Source: Thermaerobacillus caldiproteolyticus
GTDB taxonomy: Bacteria; Bacillota; Bacilli; Bacillales; Anoxybacillaceae
Length of the DNA stretch: 64,000 bases
Direction: 5' to 3'
Assembly (NCBI RefSeq): GCF_013761245.1
Contig: NZ_JACDUT010000002.1
Location: 303,927 to 367,926, forward strand
The stretch's first letter is position 1; each line of letters starts with the position of its first letter. This document shows positions 55,049-63,910 of the stretch, piece by piece. The position numbers and the translations under genes are program-made. The notes below the pieces were generated by a model, which made no database searches, was not told where the DNA came from, and saw only the letters and a list, made by a program, of their open reading frames with translations.

Positions 55049-55435
55049 TTAAGCCTTATCAATCATATCCATATACACCTTTTCCATTGCATCCAAAGCC
55101 TCTGCTTCACCTTCATCAGCGCCCTTCTCTATGAAGGGATACGGAGGCATTTTGGACGTACCGTATTCCAAAAATTTCGCTCTCCAATCAACCTTTTTAT
55201 TAGGTCCAACTTCTACAAATTTTCCTTCATCGGTTTCTTTTGGTCTGGAAACGGTGATATTGTCTTGGATATGAGGTTGGTCCTTGCCGCTACGATTGAC
55301 GTTCTCACGCTGATACTTAGCGATGATTTCTCCGCCCACTTTCAAAGCTTGGTTATCCACCTTGTCTATGTCACCAGCAAGTTTCTCAAAAAACTGCTCC
55401 AATTCATCTATTCCATCAAATTCAAAGTTAGCCAT
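55049..55435 (-). CDS. HK97 gp10-like head-tail protein
   Basis: 128 residues; ATG behind GAGGTTGG. MANFEFDGIDELEQFFEKL and EYGTSKMPPYPFIEKG are typical of the gp10 family that joins head and tail. Overlaps the upstream gene by 8 bp. Confidence 0.88.
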   Translation of the reverse strand: MANFEFDGIDELEQFFEKLAGDIDKVDNQALKVGGEIIAKYQRENVNRSGKDQPHIQDNITVSRPKETDEGKFVEVGPNKKVDWRAKFLEYGTSKMPPYPFIEKGADEGEAEALDAMEKVYMDMIDKA

Positions 55436-55769
55436 TGATACCAACCTCATCGCATATTATTTCAATGTATGACTTTGAATTTTTCGCATAATTAAAGTCC
55501 AGGACGTTAAAAATACGGCCATCGCATATAGCTCGCATATCATGCCTCAACTGCTTATTTTCTCGAATGGTGATCTTCCTAGGGGCTCGGATGCCAAGAG
55601 CTCCTGCGATCGTAACTTCTGGATTTCTCATGCTGCTGACCCCTTCAATCGCTCCCCACACCGTGAATGCATCCTCATATCCTTCAACCCAGTTGCCTTC
55701 GTTGTCTTGAACCTTGGTTTTTCTTTGGAAAGTGATGCGTTTATTCAGTTTCCCGACCGTCATCGACAT
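55428..55769 (-). CDS. Head-tail adaptor (SPP1 gp16 type)
   Basis: 113 residues. KLNKRITFQRKTKVQDNEGN and SKSYIEIICDE match head-tail stopper proteins that close the connector after packaging. Start at 55769 or 55763. Confidence 0.85.
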   Translation of the reverse strand: MSMTVGKLNKRITFQRKTKVQDNEGNWVEGYEDAFTVWGAIEGVSSMRNPEVTIAGALGIRAPRKITIRENKQLRHDMRAICDGRIFNVLDFNYAKNSKSYIEIICDEVGING

Positions 55770-55941
55770 TCTTACCCTTACCTTTTTTAGTTGTAGTCTG
55801 TTTTATCTCATCGCCAAGAAATCCTTTTTGCTGCAATTCTTCTGCGCGCTCTGCATCATTCGTGAAATACATCGAACCTTTCGGATAATACTCTTTTGTA
55901 AACTTATCGATAAAATCATTTATGACCGGGTACTGTTTCAT
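55741..55941 (-). CDS. Small phage protein, 66 residues
   Basis: KQYPVINDFIDKFTKEYYPK, YFTNDAERAEELQQKGFLG and a Lys/Thr-rich tail. Its ATG overlaps the upstream stop (ATGA), and its end overlaps the adaptor start. The YFTNDAERAEELQ pattern recurs in small proteins of phage head-tail regions; function unknown. Confidence 0.75.
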   Translation of the reverse strand: MKQYPVINDFIDKFTKEYYPKGSMYFTNDAERAEELQQKGFLGDEIKQTTTKKGKGKNVDDGRETE

Positions 55942-56231
55942 GATGTATCACCTCCGTAGGCTTTTAATTTGAGAATAATTGTTGTTAATGATCGTTTTAA
56001 TGCATCGATATTCATAGACTTGTCGTACTTGTCGTAATCCAATAGAACTTGGATAGCTACTGCTTTCTGATAGAGAGGATAAAGAGAATTTCCCTCTTCT
56101 ATTTCTGGTACGCCAGAACTCTGCAATTCAACTTTAGCAGCGTCAATAAGAAGAGTGAGGTACGATTCGTCCTCACTCTCATCAATACGCGCATATTGCT
56201 TCACAAACTCCATTAACGAAAGGTTTGACAT
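55938..56231 (-). CDS. Head-tail connector (gp6-like)
   Basis: 97 residues. It starts SNLSLMEFVKQYARIDESED and holds YLTLLIDAAKVELQSSG, the pattern of gp6-type connectors that bind the portal. Coupled to the next gene by ATGA. Confidence 0.85.
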   Translation of the reverse strand: MSNLSLMEFVKQYARIDESEDESYLTLLIDAAKVELQSSGVPEIEEGNSLYPLYQKAVAIQVLLDYDKYDKSMNIDALKRSLTTIILKLKAYGGDTS

Positions 56232-56249
56232 TGTTTCCCCCTCAATCTA

Positions 56250-57400
56250 TTAAGCTTGAGGCGCCACTTTCGCGATTCGGAAAGCCGATTTTAGCTTGAT
56301 TTGATGATCAAACCAAGCTGTTACCACGAATTGTTCGATACCCGTTTTTACATCTTTATCGCGTTCATATAGCGCCGTTAAATCATAGTTGAAGTGAGAA
56401 TAAGAAAAATCACCAACGATTGGATAAACGGCAGAATCACAGAATACCACTGGTTTTCCTAAAATTTGTTCCGGTTGTGCCGTATACAGCGTTGCATTTC
56501 CATTAGCAAGAGTTTCGATAATATCAGAATAGTCTTGATAGCGCATCACAATTTTGGCATTTTCACGATAGTCTTCATGTAAATCGGCAATTGCGTTCTT
56601 AATAGCCTTGTATAAATTTTCTCCAGTTATTTCCTTGATGCCGGAAGCATAGAAAGACATGTGCTCTTCTCCAGCTTTCGGAGTTGTCGCAAACGCGACT
56701 TTTTTCTCTTTCGCAGCCACACCGGATTGAAGCGCACGCTCTACATACGTCACAAGATTTGCATCAGAACCATGGATAACAGTCTCCGAAATTCCAGCAA
56801 AAACCTTGAATTTATAGCGTCCGAATGTGACAACATCGCCTGTTTGTTCTAATTCTTTTGCTGTTTCAGTATCATTAATGAAGTTGTCATCATCTAAAGA
56901 AAAATCTAATTTCGGAATTTCCAGGTTCGTAATCTGCGTTACAGTTGAAAGTTCACGCAACGGATTTTTCACAAATGGTTCTGTTAAGATTTCTGTAGAA
57001 AGAGTTTTTGGCAAGAATTTTTCACCGCCGGTAGAGTTACGATCACCAAGAGCTGCGAGAACATCAGCAGGAACTGGTTTTCCCTGCATCGTAGCACGAA
57101 TCAATTCAGCTTTTGCTTTAATGATACGTTCTTTTGGATCGTCTGCGGAATTTAGATCATTTTTCGCTTCAAATTTTGCTTTTTGCTCTGCTTCTAATGC
57201 GTCATGTTGCTGTTTAATGACATCGAAACGCATTTTTAAATCGTCACGAGACTTAAATCGTCACGAGACTTTTGCAACGCTTGAATTTCTTCCATTGTGG
57301 CATTCGGATCAATCGCTTTTTCTGCTAACTGATTTTCAACCTTTTGAAGCTGTTGGCCAATCGTAGCCAGATTTTGTTTCAATTCGTAAAGTGTTTTCAT
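56250..57400 (-). pseudogene. HK97-family major capsid protein gene, frameshifted by a 17-bp duplication
   Basis: Translation from ATG 57400 (overlapping the protease stop) gives MKTLYELKQNLATIGQQLQK... QALQKSRDDL and then shifts frame inside a perfect 17-bp tandem duplication (57238-57254 and 57255-57271), stopping at 57236. Removing one copy restores one frame of 377 residues: scaffold-like coiled delta domain (1-110), then the capsid body (LREL.. to TAWFDHQIKLKSAFRIAK). The downstream part could be translated from ATG 57233 (MRFDVIKQQHD), giving 327 residues without the first 50. As written, the full capsid precursor cannot be made. Confidence 0.88.
57238..57271. repeat. 17-bp perfect tandem duplication in the capsid gene
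   Basis: AAATCGTCACGAGACTT occurs twice in a row. The unit length is not a multiple of three and breaks the capsid frame. Confidence 0.97.
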
Positions 57401-58173
57401 CTCATCATTCCTCCTAAAATAGTGTTGATATAAGCTAAATTTGCCTTTGATTCTTCCGCAATTTGCCGTCTTTTTGCCATTTCTTCGGCTGACATGACCG
57501 TTTTTTGTTGGTTTTTTTCCTGATTTTTCAGCTGTTTTGGTACGTTTTTGTACCTGTTGAACCATTCATCGCTGATCGACGCGACCGCCTGGCTCGCTTC
57601 GAGAACGACGTCGCACAAACCATATTCATATGCCTCGTCAGCTGAAAGCCACGTTTCAGCATCAAGCATCTCTTGAAGCTTCTCGTCATTCAGCTTGTCG
57701 CCCGCTTTTTGCAGGTATGTTTGCTTGACGGATTGGCCGATTCTATCCAAATCATCGGCTACTTTCCTCAATTCAGCAGCATTTCCCCATGTAAAAGTCC
57801 ATGGATTATGGATCATAAGCATTGAATTTTTGTACATATAAATAGTGTCACCAGCCATAGCGATGACACTTGCGATAGACGCAGCCAAAGCATCCACGTA
57901 GACATTTATTTTTGCTTTATGTCTTTTTAACATGTTATGGATGGCAATCCCTTCAAATACGCTGCCTCCAGGCGAGTTAATATAAAGATTAATGGTATCA
58001 ACGTCACCCACTGCATCTAATTCTTTTTTGAAGCTAGCAGCAGAAGTATCTGTTTCATCCCATTGATAGCTAACAATATTACCATAAATAAAAATGTCCG
58101 CTGAATTATCACTATCAGCAGACATCTTTATTTCCCAGTATTTATTTTTTTGTACCGTTCCCATTTTATTCAT
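57397..58173 (-). CDS. ClpP-type prohead protease
   Basis: 258 residues. Motifs: DTINLYINSPGGSVFEGIAI, the nucleophile region ALAASIASVIAMAG and the His in MLMIHNPWTF, as in ClpP-fold head-maturation proteases. It trims the capsid delta domain. Start at 58173; Met at 58164 is an alternative. Stop overlaps the capsid start. Confidence 0.92.
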   Translation of the reverse strand: MNKMGTVQKNKYWEIKMSADSDNSADIFIYGNIVSYQWDETDTSAASFKKELDAVGDVDTINLYINSPGGSVFEGIAIHNMLKRHKAKINVYVDALAASIASVIAMAGDTIYMYKNSMLMIHNPWTFTWGNAAELRKVADDLDRIGQSVKQTYLQKAGDKLNDEKLQEMLDAETWLSADEAYEYGLCDVVLEASQAVASISDEWFNRYKNVPKQLKNQEKNQQKTVMSAEEMAKRRQIAEESKANLAYINTILGGMMR

Positions 58174-58501
58174 CACCACCTTTCATTGACGGTATATTAG
58201 TTATTGGAATTACTAGTCTTGGAAGCTTACTAAAATGTTTTATAAAAGTGATTGCATTCTTATTTTGCCACCAATAACCACATAGAAAAACGATTGAATC
58301 AATAAAATTTAAACCATCCATGCTATATACGCTGTTAGATATTGTTCTAATACGCCTTTTCGTCTTCACATGTTCTCTAATACGTTCCTCGTAAAGCTTC
58401 GCGCTTTTTAAATTTCCTGAAATGATGAATATATCAGATTCAGGGTTATCATCGAGCGCTCCTTTAACTTTCGTCAAATCAAAACAATCAATCTTGCCCA
58501 C
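58166..58501 (-). CDS. Unrecognised phage protein between portal and protease
   Basis: 111 residues from a GTG 8 bp after AAAGGAGG. Mixed alpha/beta (DIFIISGNLKSAKLYEERIR, SMDGLNFIDSIVFLCGYWW). It overlaps the portal gene by 14 bp and the protease by 8 bp, so it belongs to the same transcript. No family known to me. Confidence 0.75.
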   Translation of the reverse strand: MGKIDCFDLTKVKGALDDNPESDIFIISGNLKSAKLYEERIREHVKTKRRIRTISNSVYSMDGLNFIDSIVFLCGYWWQNKNAITFIKHFSKLPRLVIPITNIPSMKGGDE

Positions 58502-59717
58502 CTCCCACACCTCCTTTCGATGATGAAGAAGATTTTCTTTGCCTTGGATCCATACTCATCGGATACAAATCACCACTAATCCATAATTTGTCACCTTCTG
58601 GTTCTGGCGGTAAATCCTCAAGCTGTCGCACCTCGTTTGGTTTCATCCAACCAGAACGAATCGCCTTGGTGTAGTAATCGGATTGTGCAGCTGTATCACC
58701 TCGTAACAAGGCATTTACGTTGAATTTAAAGTAAAAACCAGCCTGTCTTTCGGCTGGTGTAAGCAATTTTCTATTAAATTCTTGCTCATATTGGCGGACA
58801 ATGGGCATTAATGTAAGCTGAACAAACTCTCTCATCATCTGTTCCATGCTGGAGTAGCTTTGTCCTTCACTGTCATTCAGCATGTGAACTGGAACGTTAA
58901 ACACATTTGCTACCCGGGAACGGGTAATTCGCTCTGACGTAAAAATATCAGCTGCAATAAACTTTCTTTCAATCGGATCGATTTCTACACCCGGTTCTTG
59001 AAACAAAATCCCGCCATTATCCTGATAAAAACGCTTAAAATCTTCAATTATTTGTTTTCGTTTTTCGGTATCCACATTAGCCTGATACTTTAAAATAAAC
59101 GAATGAGGAGCCCCTTGCATCTCCTTCAAGCTGAACTCACGAACCGCTTTGTCAAAATCGGTTGTGTTTGTCAACACTTTCAATGGATTAATCCCTTTTA
59201 GTCCGCCAGCCCCGACAATATGCTTGAAATGTAGCATATCAAGGTTATGAAAGTAGTACGTACCGTTGTTTCCAACCACTTGATACCATAATTCGCCGCT
59301 TTCCGTTTCGATGACAGGTTCCACATAGGCCGGGTCTAATGGTGTAATTCGCGCTACCTGTCCACGGATATCACGTTCAATTAGGGCATAAGAGTTTCCG
59401 GTTTGATTCCTTATGGTTTCTAATAGCCGAATAAATTCAAACGATGTCATATTCGGATTGGGCGAGTTGATCAGAACATCCGCTGCCTGGTTGGTGGCTA
59501 AATCGTAATTTTTATACAGCTTTAACGGCAATGCAGCCAGACTGTTCGACAACCGGGTAATTACACTGAAAATCGTCTCATTGGTAGCCAAAGTTGAATT
59601 ATCGATACCCCAAAATGTACGGCCAAACCAACGAGAAAAGTCAGATGAAGATGTGTAATTTTTCCATGCTGTTACGGCTGACTTAACTGCAAATTTTAAT
59701 CGGCTGTACCATTTCAA
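58488..59717 (-). CDS. HK97-family portal protein
   Basis: 409 residues. SVITRLSNSLAALPLKLYK, LLETIRNQTGNSYALIERD, FNVPVHMLNDSEGQSYSSME are typical of Phage_portal. It forms the dodecameric ring through which DNA enters the head. Starts 22 bp after TerL. Confidence 0.93.
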   Translation of the reverse strand: MKWYSRLKFAVKSAVTAWKNYTSSSDFSRWFGRTFWGIDNSTLATNETIFSVITRLSNSLAALPLKLYKNYDLATNQAADVLINSPNPNMTSFEFIRLLETIRNQTGNSYALIERDIRGQVARITPLDPAYVEPVIETESGELWYQVVGNNGTYYFHNLDMLHFKHIVGAGGLKGINPLKVLTNTTDFDKAVREFSLKEMQGAPHSFILKYQANVDTEKRKQIIEDFKRFYQDNGGILFQEPGVEIDPIERKFIAADIFTSERITRSRVANVFNVPVHMLNDSEGQSYSSMEQMMREFVQLTLMPIVRQYEQEFNRKLLTPAERQAGFYFKFNVNALLRGDTAAQSDYYTKAIRSGWMKPNEVRQLEDLPPEPEGDKLWISGDLYPMSMDPRQRKSSSSSKGGVGGGQD

Positions 59718-59738
59718 TTTATCACCACCTTTCCTGTT

Positions 59739-61454
59739 TTATTTGAGCAAGTCACTTAGCGATAGAACACTGATATTTCCATCTCCTTTAGGCGCAGTCA
59801 TTCTCTTCATGACTTCTGTGTGAGCATTTAGAAACGCAATAAATCCATCTATTTTACGGTAACGGTTCTGTTTCGTCGGCAGCCAGTTTCCATTCCGGTC
59901 TTGTATAAGCTTCACGTTATTTAGATACCAACGGAATAGACGATTTTGGTTGTAAATAACCTTTCCGTCTAGTAACAATTCCTTAATATCTTTCATCGCT
60001 GGGCTTAAAGTAATGGCTCCTTGACGAACAACTTGTGTTAGAAATCCATAGTTTTTTAGATCTTCTACTAACCGAAACGCATTGGCAGGGTCAAATGTGA
60101 TAAGGTTGATATTAAATCGCTCCGATTGCTTTACAAACCAATCAAACACATGTTTATAATCGACATAATCACCCGGACAGATGGTAAGCAATCCTTGTTT
60201 CTCCCATTCTCGAAAAGGAAGCTTTTCATTATTGAGTTTTACCTTTTTCTCCGGAATGAACGAGTGAGAAAGTACAAAAACCCGCCCGTCATCAAGAGGA
60301 AACTCTAAACAAGAGCTTGTGAAATCCTCTGTTTGTGAAAGGTCAAATCCTCCTACACATGAACGACCTTCTAAAGCATTAATGTCTATTATCCCGTCGT
60401 TCTTTTTGATGATTTCATAGTCAACAAACGACTGTTCATCTGAACGTACAAAAATATTTAGTCGTTTCGTAATAAAATCATTACGTTCAGCTGGGATATG
60501 CTTTCGAGTATTCCACTCTTCGATAAGCGTATCCAAGTCGAGAGTAACTCCAATATTCGGATTCGCTTTAATCCAATTTTTCGGATCTTCAATATCATCG
60601 CCTTCATCAACCTCTGCAATAAAATAAAAAGAGCGTTCATCTTCAATGACGCCCTCGAGTACATCTGTTGCTTTGCTGTAATAATCAACTAACGGTCCGT
60701 CGAGTTGATAACCAGCCGTAGTGATATAGAGTATTAACGGTTGTTTACGTGCTCCGGTTGAGTTTTTTATCACGTTGATCAATTTATAGTCTTTGCACTC
60801 ATGAATTTCATCAAAAATAGCAAGGTGAGCATTCAAACCGTCTAGTTTCTCGCTATCGGATGCCTGCGGTTCGATCTTAGAAAAAGTCTTATCATAGTGA
60901 ATAGCATCTCGAAGCACTCGGAAATGTTTGGACAATAAATGAGACGACCAAATCATTTTCTGGCATTCTTCGAAAATTACTCTTGCTTGTTTCATGCTGT
61001 TAGCCAGAAGATAGACGTCTGCTCCTTTTTCTCCATCTTTCGAACACCCGTAATTCGCTAATCCGGATACCATCGTTGATTTTCCGTTTTTTCTCCCAAC
61101 AAACACAAGACCTTCTTTAAAACGACGAAGACCCGTATCTTTGTGGACCCAACCGTACAAGGAACCAATAATAAAATGCTGCCATGCTTGTGCGACCAGG
61201 CTTTGAAAAATTCCTTTTGATGGACGACAAAATGTTTCAATGAATTTAATCGGGCGATGACCTTTTTCTTCGTCAAATATCCAAGGGAATTCTTTCGTGC
61301 CTTGTCGTTTTAAATCATTCAGATGCCGTTTGCAAGCTAACTTTACTTTTTTACTTGCAATAATCTTCCCTTTCACCACTTGTTCAGCGTACCAAGTGGT
61401 TAGCAGCTTATCTGATGGCTTCGTCAATATGACATTAGAATTTTTCAAAATCAT
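59739..61454 (-). CDS. Terminase large subunit
   Basis: 571 residues. ATPase: Walker-A-like VFVGRKNGKSTMVSGLA and Walker B LAIFDEIHECKD. Nuclease domain: GGFDLSQTEDFTSSCLEF (first acidic residue) and LITFDPANAFR. With the P27-type small subunit it packages DNA, probably from cos sites. Overlaps terS by 20 bp. Confidence 0.94.
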   Translation of the reverse strand: MILKNSNVILTKPSDKLLTTWYAEQVVKGKIIASKKVKLACKRHLNDLKRQGTKEFPWIFDEEKGHRPIKFIETFCRPSKGIFQSLVAQAWQHFIIGSLYGWVHKDTGLRRFKEGLVFVGRKNGKSTMVSGLANYGCSKDGEKGADVYLLANSMKQARVIFEECQKMIWSSHLLSKHFRVLRDAIHYDKTFSKIEPQASDSEKLDGLNAHLAIFDEIHECKDYKLINVIKNSTGARKQPLILYITTAGYQLDGPLVDYYSKATDVLEGVIEDERSFYFIAEVDEGDDIEDPKNWIKANPNIGVTLDLDTLIEEWNTRKHIPAERNDFITKRLNIFVRSDEQSFVDYEIIKKNDGIIDINALEGRSCVGGFDLSQTEDFTSSCLEFPLDDGRVFVLSHSFIPEKKVKLNNEKLPFREWEKQGLLTICPGDYVDYKHVFDWFVKQSERFNINLITFDPANAFRLVEDLKNYGFLTQVVRQGAITLSPAMKDIKELLLDGKVIYNQNRLFRWYLNNVKLIQDRNGNWLPTKQNRYRKIDGFIAFLNAHTEVMKRMTAPKGDGNISVLSLSDLLK

Positions 61455-61800
61455 CCACTTCCACCACCTCCGTTACCTTCTTCTCGGAGGCTGGCGTCAA
61501 TTTCAGCTCGGCTTGGAGCTTCCGTTGCTGTTCAACGATCTTCAGGATCTTGTCAACCGACTTGTTTTCCCGAAACATCTCCTGTGAACCGTTTTTGAAG
61601 AGCTCCATAACGCCGCGTTGCTTGATATCCTCCATATGCTCCTGCTTCAGTTGCTCCAGAAGAACCATATTGTCCACGATCATGAGTGTCCGGTCGTTGA
61701 GATTGTTCTCCTTCTCCAGTTCTTGAATGAGAATTTGAAACAGCTTCTTTGCCTCTTTATTCTTGATGATCTTCTTTGGTTTAATGGTCTTCATGCTCAT
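61435..61800 (-). CDS. Terminase small subunit (P27 family-like)
   Basis: 121 residues from the ATG behind GGGAGGCGG; the longer open frame is GC-rich and has no ribosome site. Basic N-terminus (MKTIKPKKIIKNKEAKKLF) and helical middle (LIQELEKENNLNDRTLMIVD) with LKLTPASEKKVTEV near the end, as in P27 proteins. Confidence 0.85.
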   Translation of the reverse strand: MSMKTIKPKKIIKNKEAKKLFQILIQELEKENNLNDRTLMIVDNMVLLEQLKQEHMEDIKQRGVMELFKNGSQEMFRENKSVDKILKIVEQQRKLQAELKLTPASEKKVTEVVEVDDFEKF

Positions 61801-61922
61801 CTCACCGCCTCCCTCCCTGTTTTGTACCCCCCTCGCATATGGAGTTTGGCCGCGCTCGAAACGAAGGGCCGCGGCCGGTCTGGAGCCCCTTTGTCCCCAC
61901 TTTTTGGGGTAGGGGGGATATC

Positions 61923-62279
61923 TCAATAAACTTCTGGATTGTTCGGCTTTGAATGTATCACCCTGATTTTATTGCTTATTTGCTTCTCCTTTTTACCTGC
62001 TGCCTTCTGTCCCTTCTCTGGATGCTCCTCATTGTGACAAGCATTACACAAGCTCTCCAAGTTTTCCGGATCCAATGCTTTCGTCGGATTGTCTTGGAGA
62101 TGCTCTTTATGGTGAACAACATCAGCTGCCTGAATGATTCCTTTCCTCAAGCAACGCTGACATAGATAGTTATCCCGTTTTAGTACATACTCCCTACACT
62201 TACGCTAGGCTGAACTGTTGTAGAATTTCTTTGCTTCTCTATTGCGTTTGTATTTGTCGTAATATTGCTGTTGATTCAT
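61923..62279 (-). pseudogene. HNH endonuclease with in-frame amber codon
   Basis: ATG 62279 overlaps the upstream stop (ATGA). The frame reads MNQQQYYDKYKRNREAKKFY, NSSA, then TAG at codon 25 (62207-62205), then RKCREYVLKRDNYLCQRCLR, VVHHKEHLQDNPTKALDPEN and LCNACHNEEH. The HNH core and both zinc CxxC pairs are intact beyond the stop; a Trp codon (TGG) is the likely ancestor. No ribosome site serves an internal start. HNH proteins beside TerS/TerL are needed for cos cleavage in related phages, so packaging may be impaired. Confidence 0.85.
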
Positions 62280-62677
62280 CGTCTTCTACACCATATGGAA
62301 TCATTTGAATTCAGCTTAAACAAATGCTTCAGCTTTGTTTTGAATCTTTGAATAAGCGTTCTCCGGCCACAACCTGATGGAATCCCTAAACATGTGAAGT
62401 CCTTTGCTTGTGATAGATCAAAGCCGCAGATATAATTAATCGTGGCTCGTTCAGATTCTTTAAATGGATTGCTTAGCTTAATTGCCTTACAAACCGGTGA
62501 ACCATTTTCATAATCTCCATACTCAATTTCAATATTAGGCAGTCCAAAATGTTTGTCGTCTTTCGTATGCCAGTCAAACAATACTCTGACCTTACCTTTG
62601 ATTTCCTCACCTTTATAAAACACACGTGGCACACTTCCGTACTCATCTAATTCAATTACGAGTAATTTATCTTTCAT
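62276..62677 (-). CDS. Small phage protein with a TerL-like C-terminal segment
   Basis: 133 residues. The first part (LLVIELDEYGSVPRVFYKGE, VRVLFDWHTKDDKHFGLPNI) is a common small early phage protein of unknown role. The C-terminal part holds CGFDLSQAKDFTCLGIP, which resembles the TerL nuclease motif GGFDLSQTEDFTSSCLEF encoded 2 kb downstream, also at DNA level. A recombination scar is possible. Confidence 0.65.
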   Translation of the reverse strand: MKDKLLVIELDEYGSVPRVFYKGEEIKGKVRVLFDWHTKDDKHFGLPNIEIEYGDYENGSPVCKAIKLSNPFKESERATINYICGFDLSQAKDFTCLGIPSGCGRRTLIQRFKTKLKHLFKLNSNDSIWCRRR

Positions 62678-62954
62678 TCTTACACGCCTCCTGTGGACCT
62701 ACTTCTAAGCGATAACCAGGTCCACCTTCTTCAAAAGATACTTCAATTAATTTGAAGTTATATTTCTCACACGCTTCTTTTACCACAAGCCTTTTCTCTT
62801 GTAATTCATTTTCTTTGTGTCTCAACGTTTCTTTTAAACGATATATTTCACCTTCTAGTTTGGGAATTTCCTGCTCTGCTATGTCCCTTATGCACGCAAA
62901 AACTGTTTTCTCAAGCGCTCCTAACGTACGTTCATTCATTTCATTTTTCTTCAT
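62667..62954 (-). CDS. Coiled-coil phage protein, unknown
   Basis: 95 residues from the ATG behind AAGGAGTGG. Long helix (YRLKETLRHKENELQEKRLV) then a short beta end (FKLIEVSFEEGGPGYRLEVG). Overlaps the next start by 11 bp. Function unknown. Confidence 0.7.
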   Translation of the reverse strand: MKKNEMNERTLGALEKTVFACIRDIAEQEIPKLEGEIYRLKETLRHKENELQEKRLVVKEACEKYNFKLIEVSFEEGGPGYRLEVGPQEACKNER

Positions 62955-62992
62955 AGACCCCACTCCTTTTTTTATTCTTGTTCTCCCCAAAT

Positions 62993-63017
62993 AAAAAAGC
63001 ACCCTAATTGGATGCTT
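62993..63017 (-). terminator. Terminator of the zinc-ribbon gene
   Basis: Minus strand: AGCATCC, loop, GGGTGCT, six T. Overlaps the 3' end of that gene. Confidence 0.7.
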
Positions 63018-63309
63018 CATATTGTTCCCGTAATCGATTCATTTCTTGTTTGTTCTGCTCGACTAATCCATCTATGCGACGAATGATTTGTTTTACCTTT
63101 ATCTGATTCGGAGTTGTTCTCGCTTTAGTCCATAACTCATTTATCTTGTCCTGCCTTGCTCTAATCTTTGCATTAGTGTAGAACGAATGATATTCCTGTT
63201 TACAGTTAGGACAAATAAAATAAGCCAACTGAATATCACGTTCTATAGTTCTTGTTTGGTAATTGATTTCAAATTCATTCGCGCAGTGATCGCACTTAAC
63301 GTTAGGCAT
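63004..63309 (-). CDS. Zinc-ribbon phage protein
   Basis: 101 residues. CDHC and CPNC pairs form a zinc ribbon (residues 6-40), followed by a basic helical tail (ARTTPNQIKVKQIIRRIDGL). Typical small regulatory or DNA-associated phage protein. Function unknown. Confidence 0.75.
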   Translation of the reverse strand: MPNVKCDHCANEFEINYQTRTIERDIQLAYFICPNCKQEYHSFYTNAKIRARQDKINELWTKARTTPNQIKVKQIIRRIDGLVEQNKQEMNRLREQYEASN

Positions 63310-63326
63310 TGTCTTTACACCTCACA

Positions 63327-63355
63327 AATAAAAAAGCACTCGGTTATCCGAGTGC
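63327..63355 (-). terminator. Terminator of the 107-residue gene
   Basis: GCACTCGG, loop TTAT, CCGAGTGC, with T-run on the minus strand. Confidence 0.85.
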
Positions 63356-63369
63356 CAATGGTAATCAAA

Positions 63370-63693
63370 TTATAAACCTAACTTTTTCGCCATATATCTT
63401 TTACCAGCTTCATTCATCATTTCTTTCCAAGAAGAAAAGCGAGTGTTCTCTTTAACATAGTTATCTAATTCAGATTCATTAAGATTCCTAAAATCTTCCT
63501 TACTCTTAATATCGAAAGGGCTCTTTTCAAAAAATTCATCGATACTTTTGAATTTGGTAAATGCAGTCATAAAATCCGGGTTAAATAACTCTGGAAAACT
63601 TACCTTTCCACTCGCATCTTTTGCTTTCTTTTCAAGATTTTTAAAAAACTTCTGTAAGTCATCAAACCCATCCATTTTGATTTTAATACTCAC
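63370..63693 (-). CDS. Unrecognised phage protein, 107 residues
   Basis: Soluble, helical, Lys/Phe-rich (KMDGFDDLQKFFKNLEKKAK, FTKFKSIDEFFEKSPFD). The DGFDDLQKFF opening resembles the start of gp10-type proteins, but the rest does not. Weak ribosome site. Function unknown. Confidence 0.65.
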   Translation of the reverse strand: MSIKIKMDGFDDLQKFFKNLEKKAKDASGKVSFPELFNPDFMTAFTKFKSIDEFFEKSPFDIKSKEDFRNLNESELDNYVKENTRFSSWKEMMNEAGKRYMAKKLGL

Positions 63694-63762
63694 TTGTCAC
63701 GCCCCCTTTCGCCCTACTTACTTCGACAAAAGGAGACATTTTCCTGCTACTTTTTACTTAAA

Positions 63763-63861
63763 TTAATCCGTTCTTTTATACATTTTTGTCATACATATAT
63801 AAATTACAAGCTCCATCATCGCACATCCCCAACCTACTAATACCCCAGTAAGAAAGTCCAT
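63763..63861 (-). CDS. Very small membrane peptide, 32 residues (DUF3789-like)
   Basis: MDFLTGVLVGWGCAMMELVI then a short basic tail (KMYKRTD). One membrane helix; GGAG site 10 bp before the ATG. Similar tiny membrane peptides occur among early phage genes. Confidence 0.5.
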   Translation of the reverse strand: MDFLTGVLVGWGCAMMELVIYICMTKMYKRTD

Positions 63862-63910
63862 TTTATTCACCACTCCAATGCAAAATAAAAACGCCACCCC
63901 GATCGTGATA

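Noticed and set aside
61801..61926. Longer N-terminus for the terminase small subunit
   Set aside because: The extension is GC- and Arg/Pro-rich, lacks a ribosome site and precedes a good GGGAGGCGG site.
61923..62150. A functional 75-residue HNH protein starting at TTG 62150
   Set aside because: No ribosome site, and the first zinc CxxC pair would be lost; an amber mutation in a 118-residue gene explains the sequence better.
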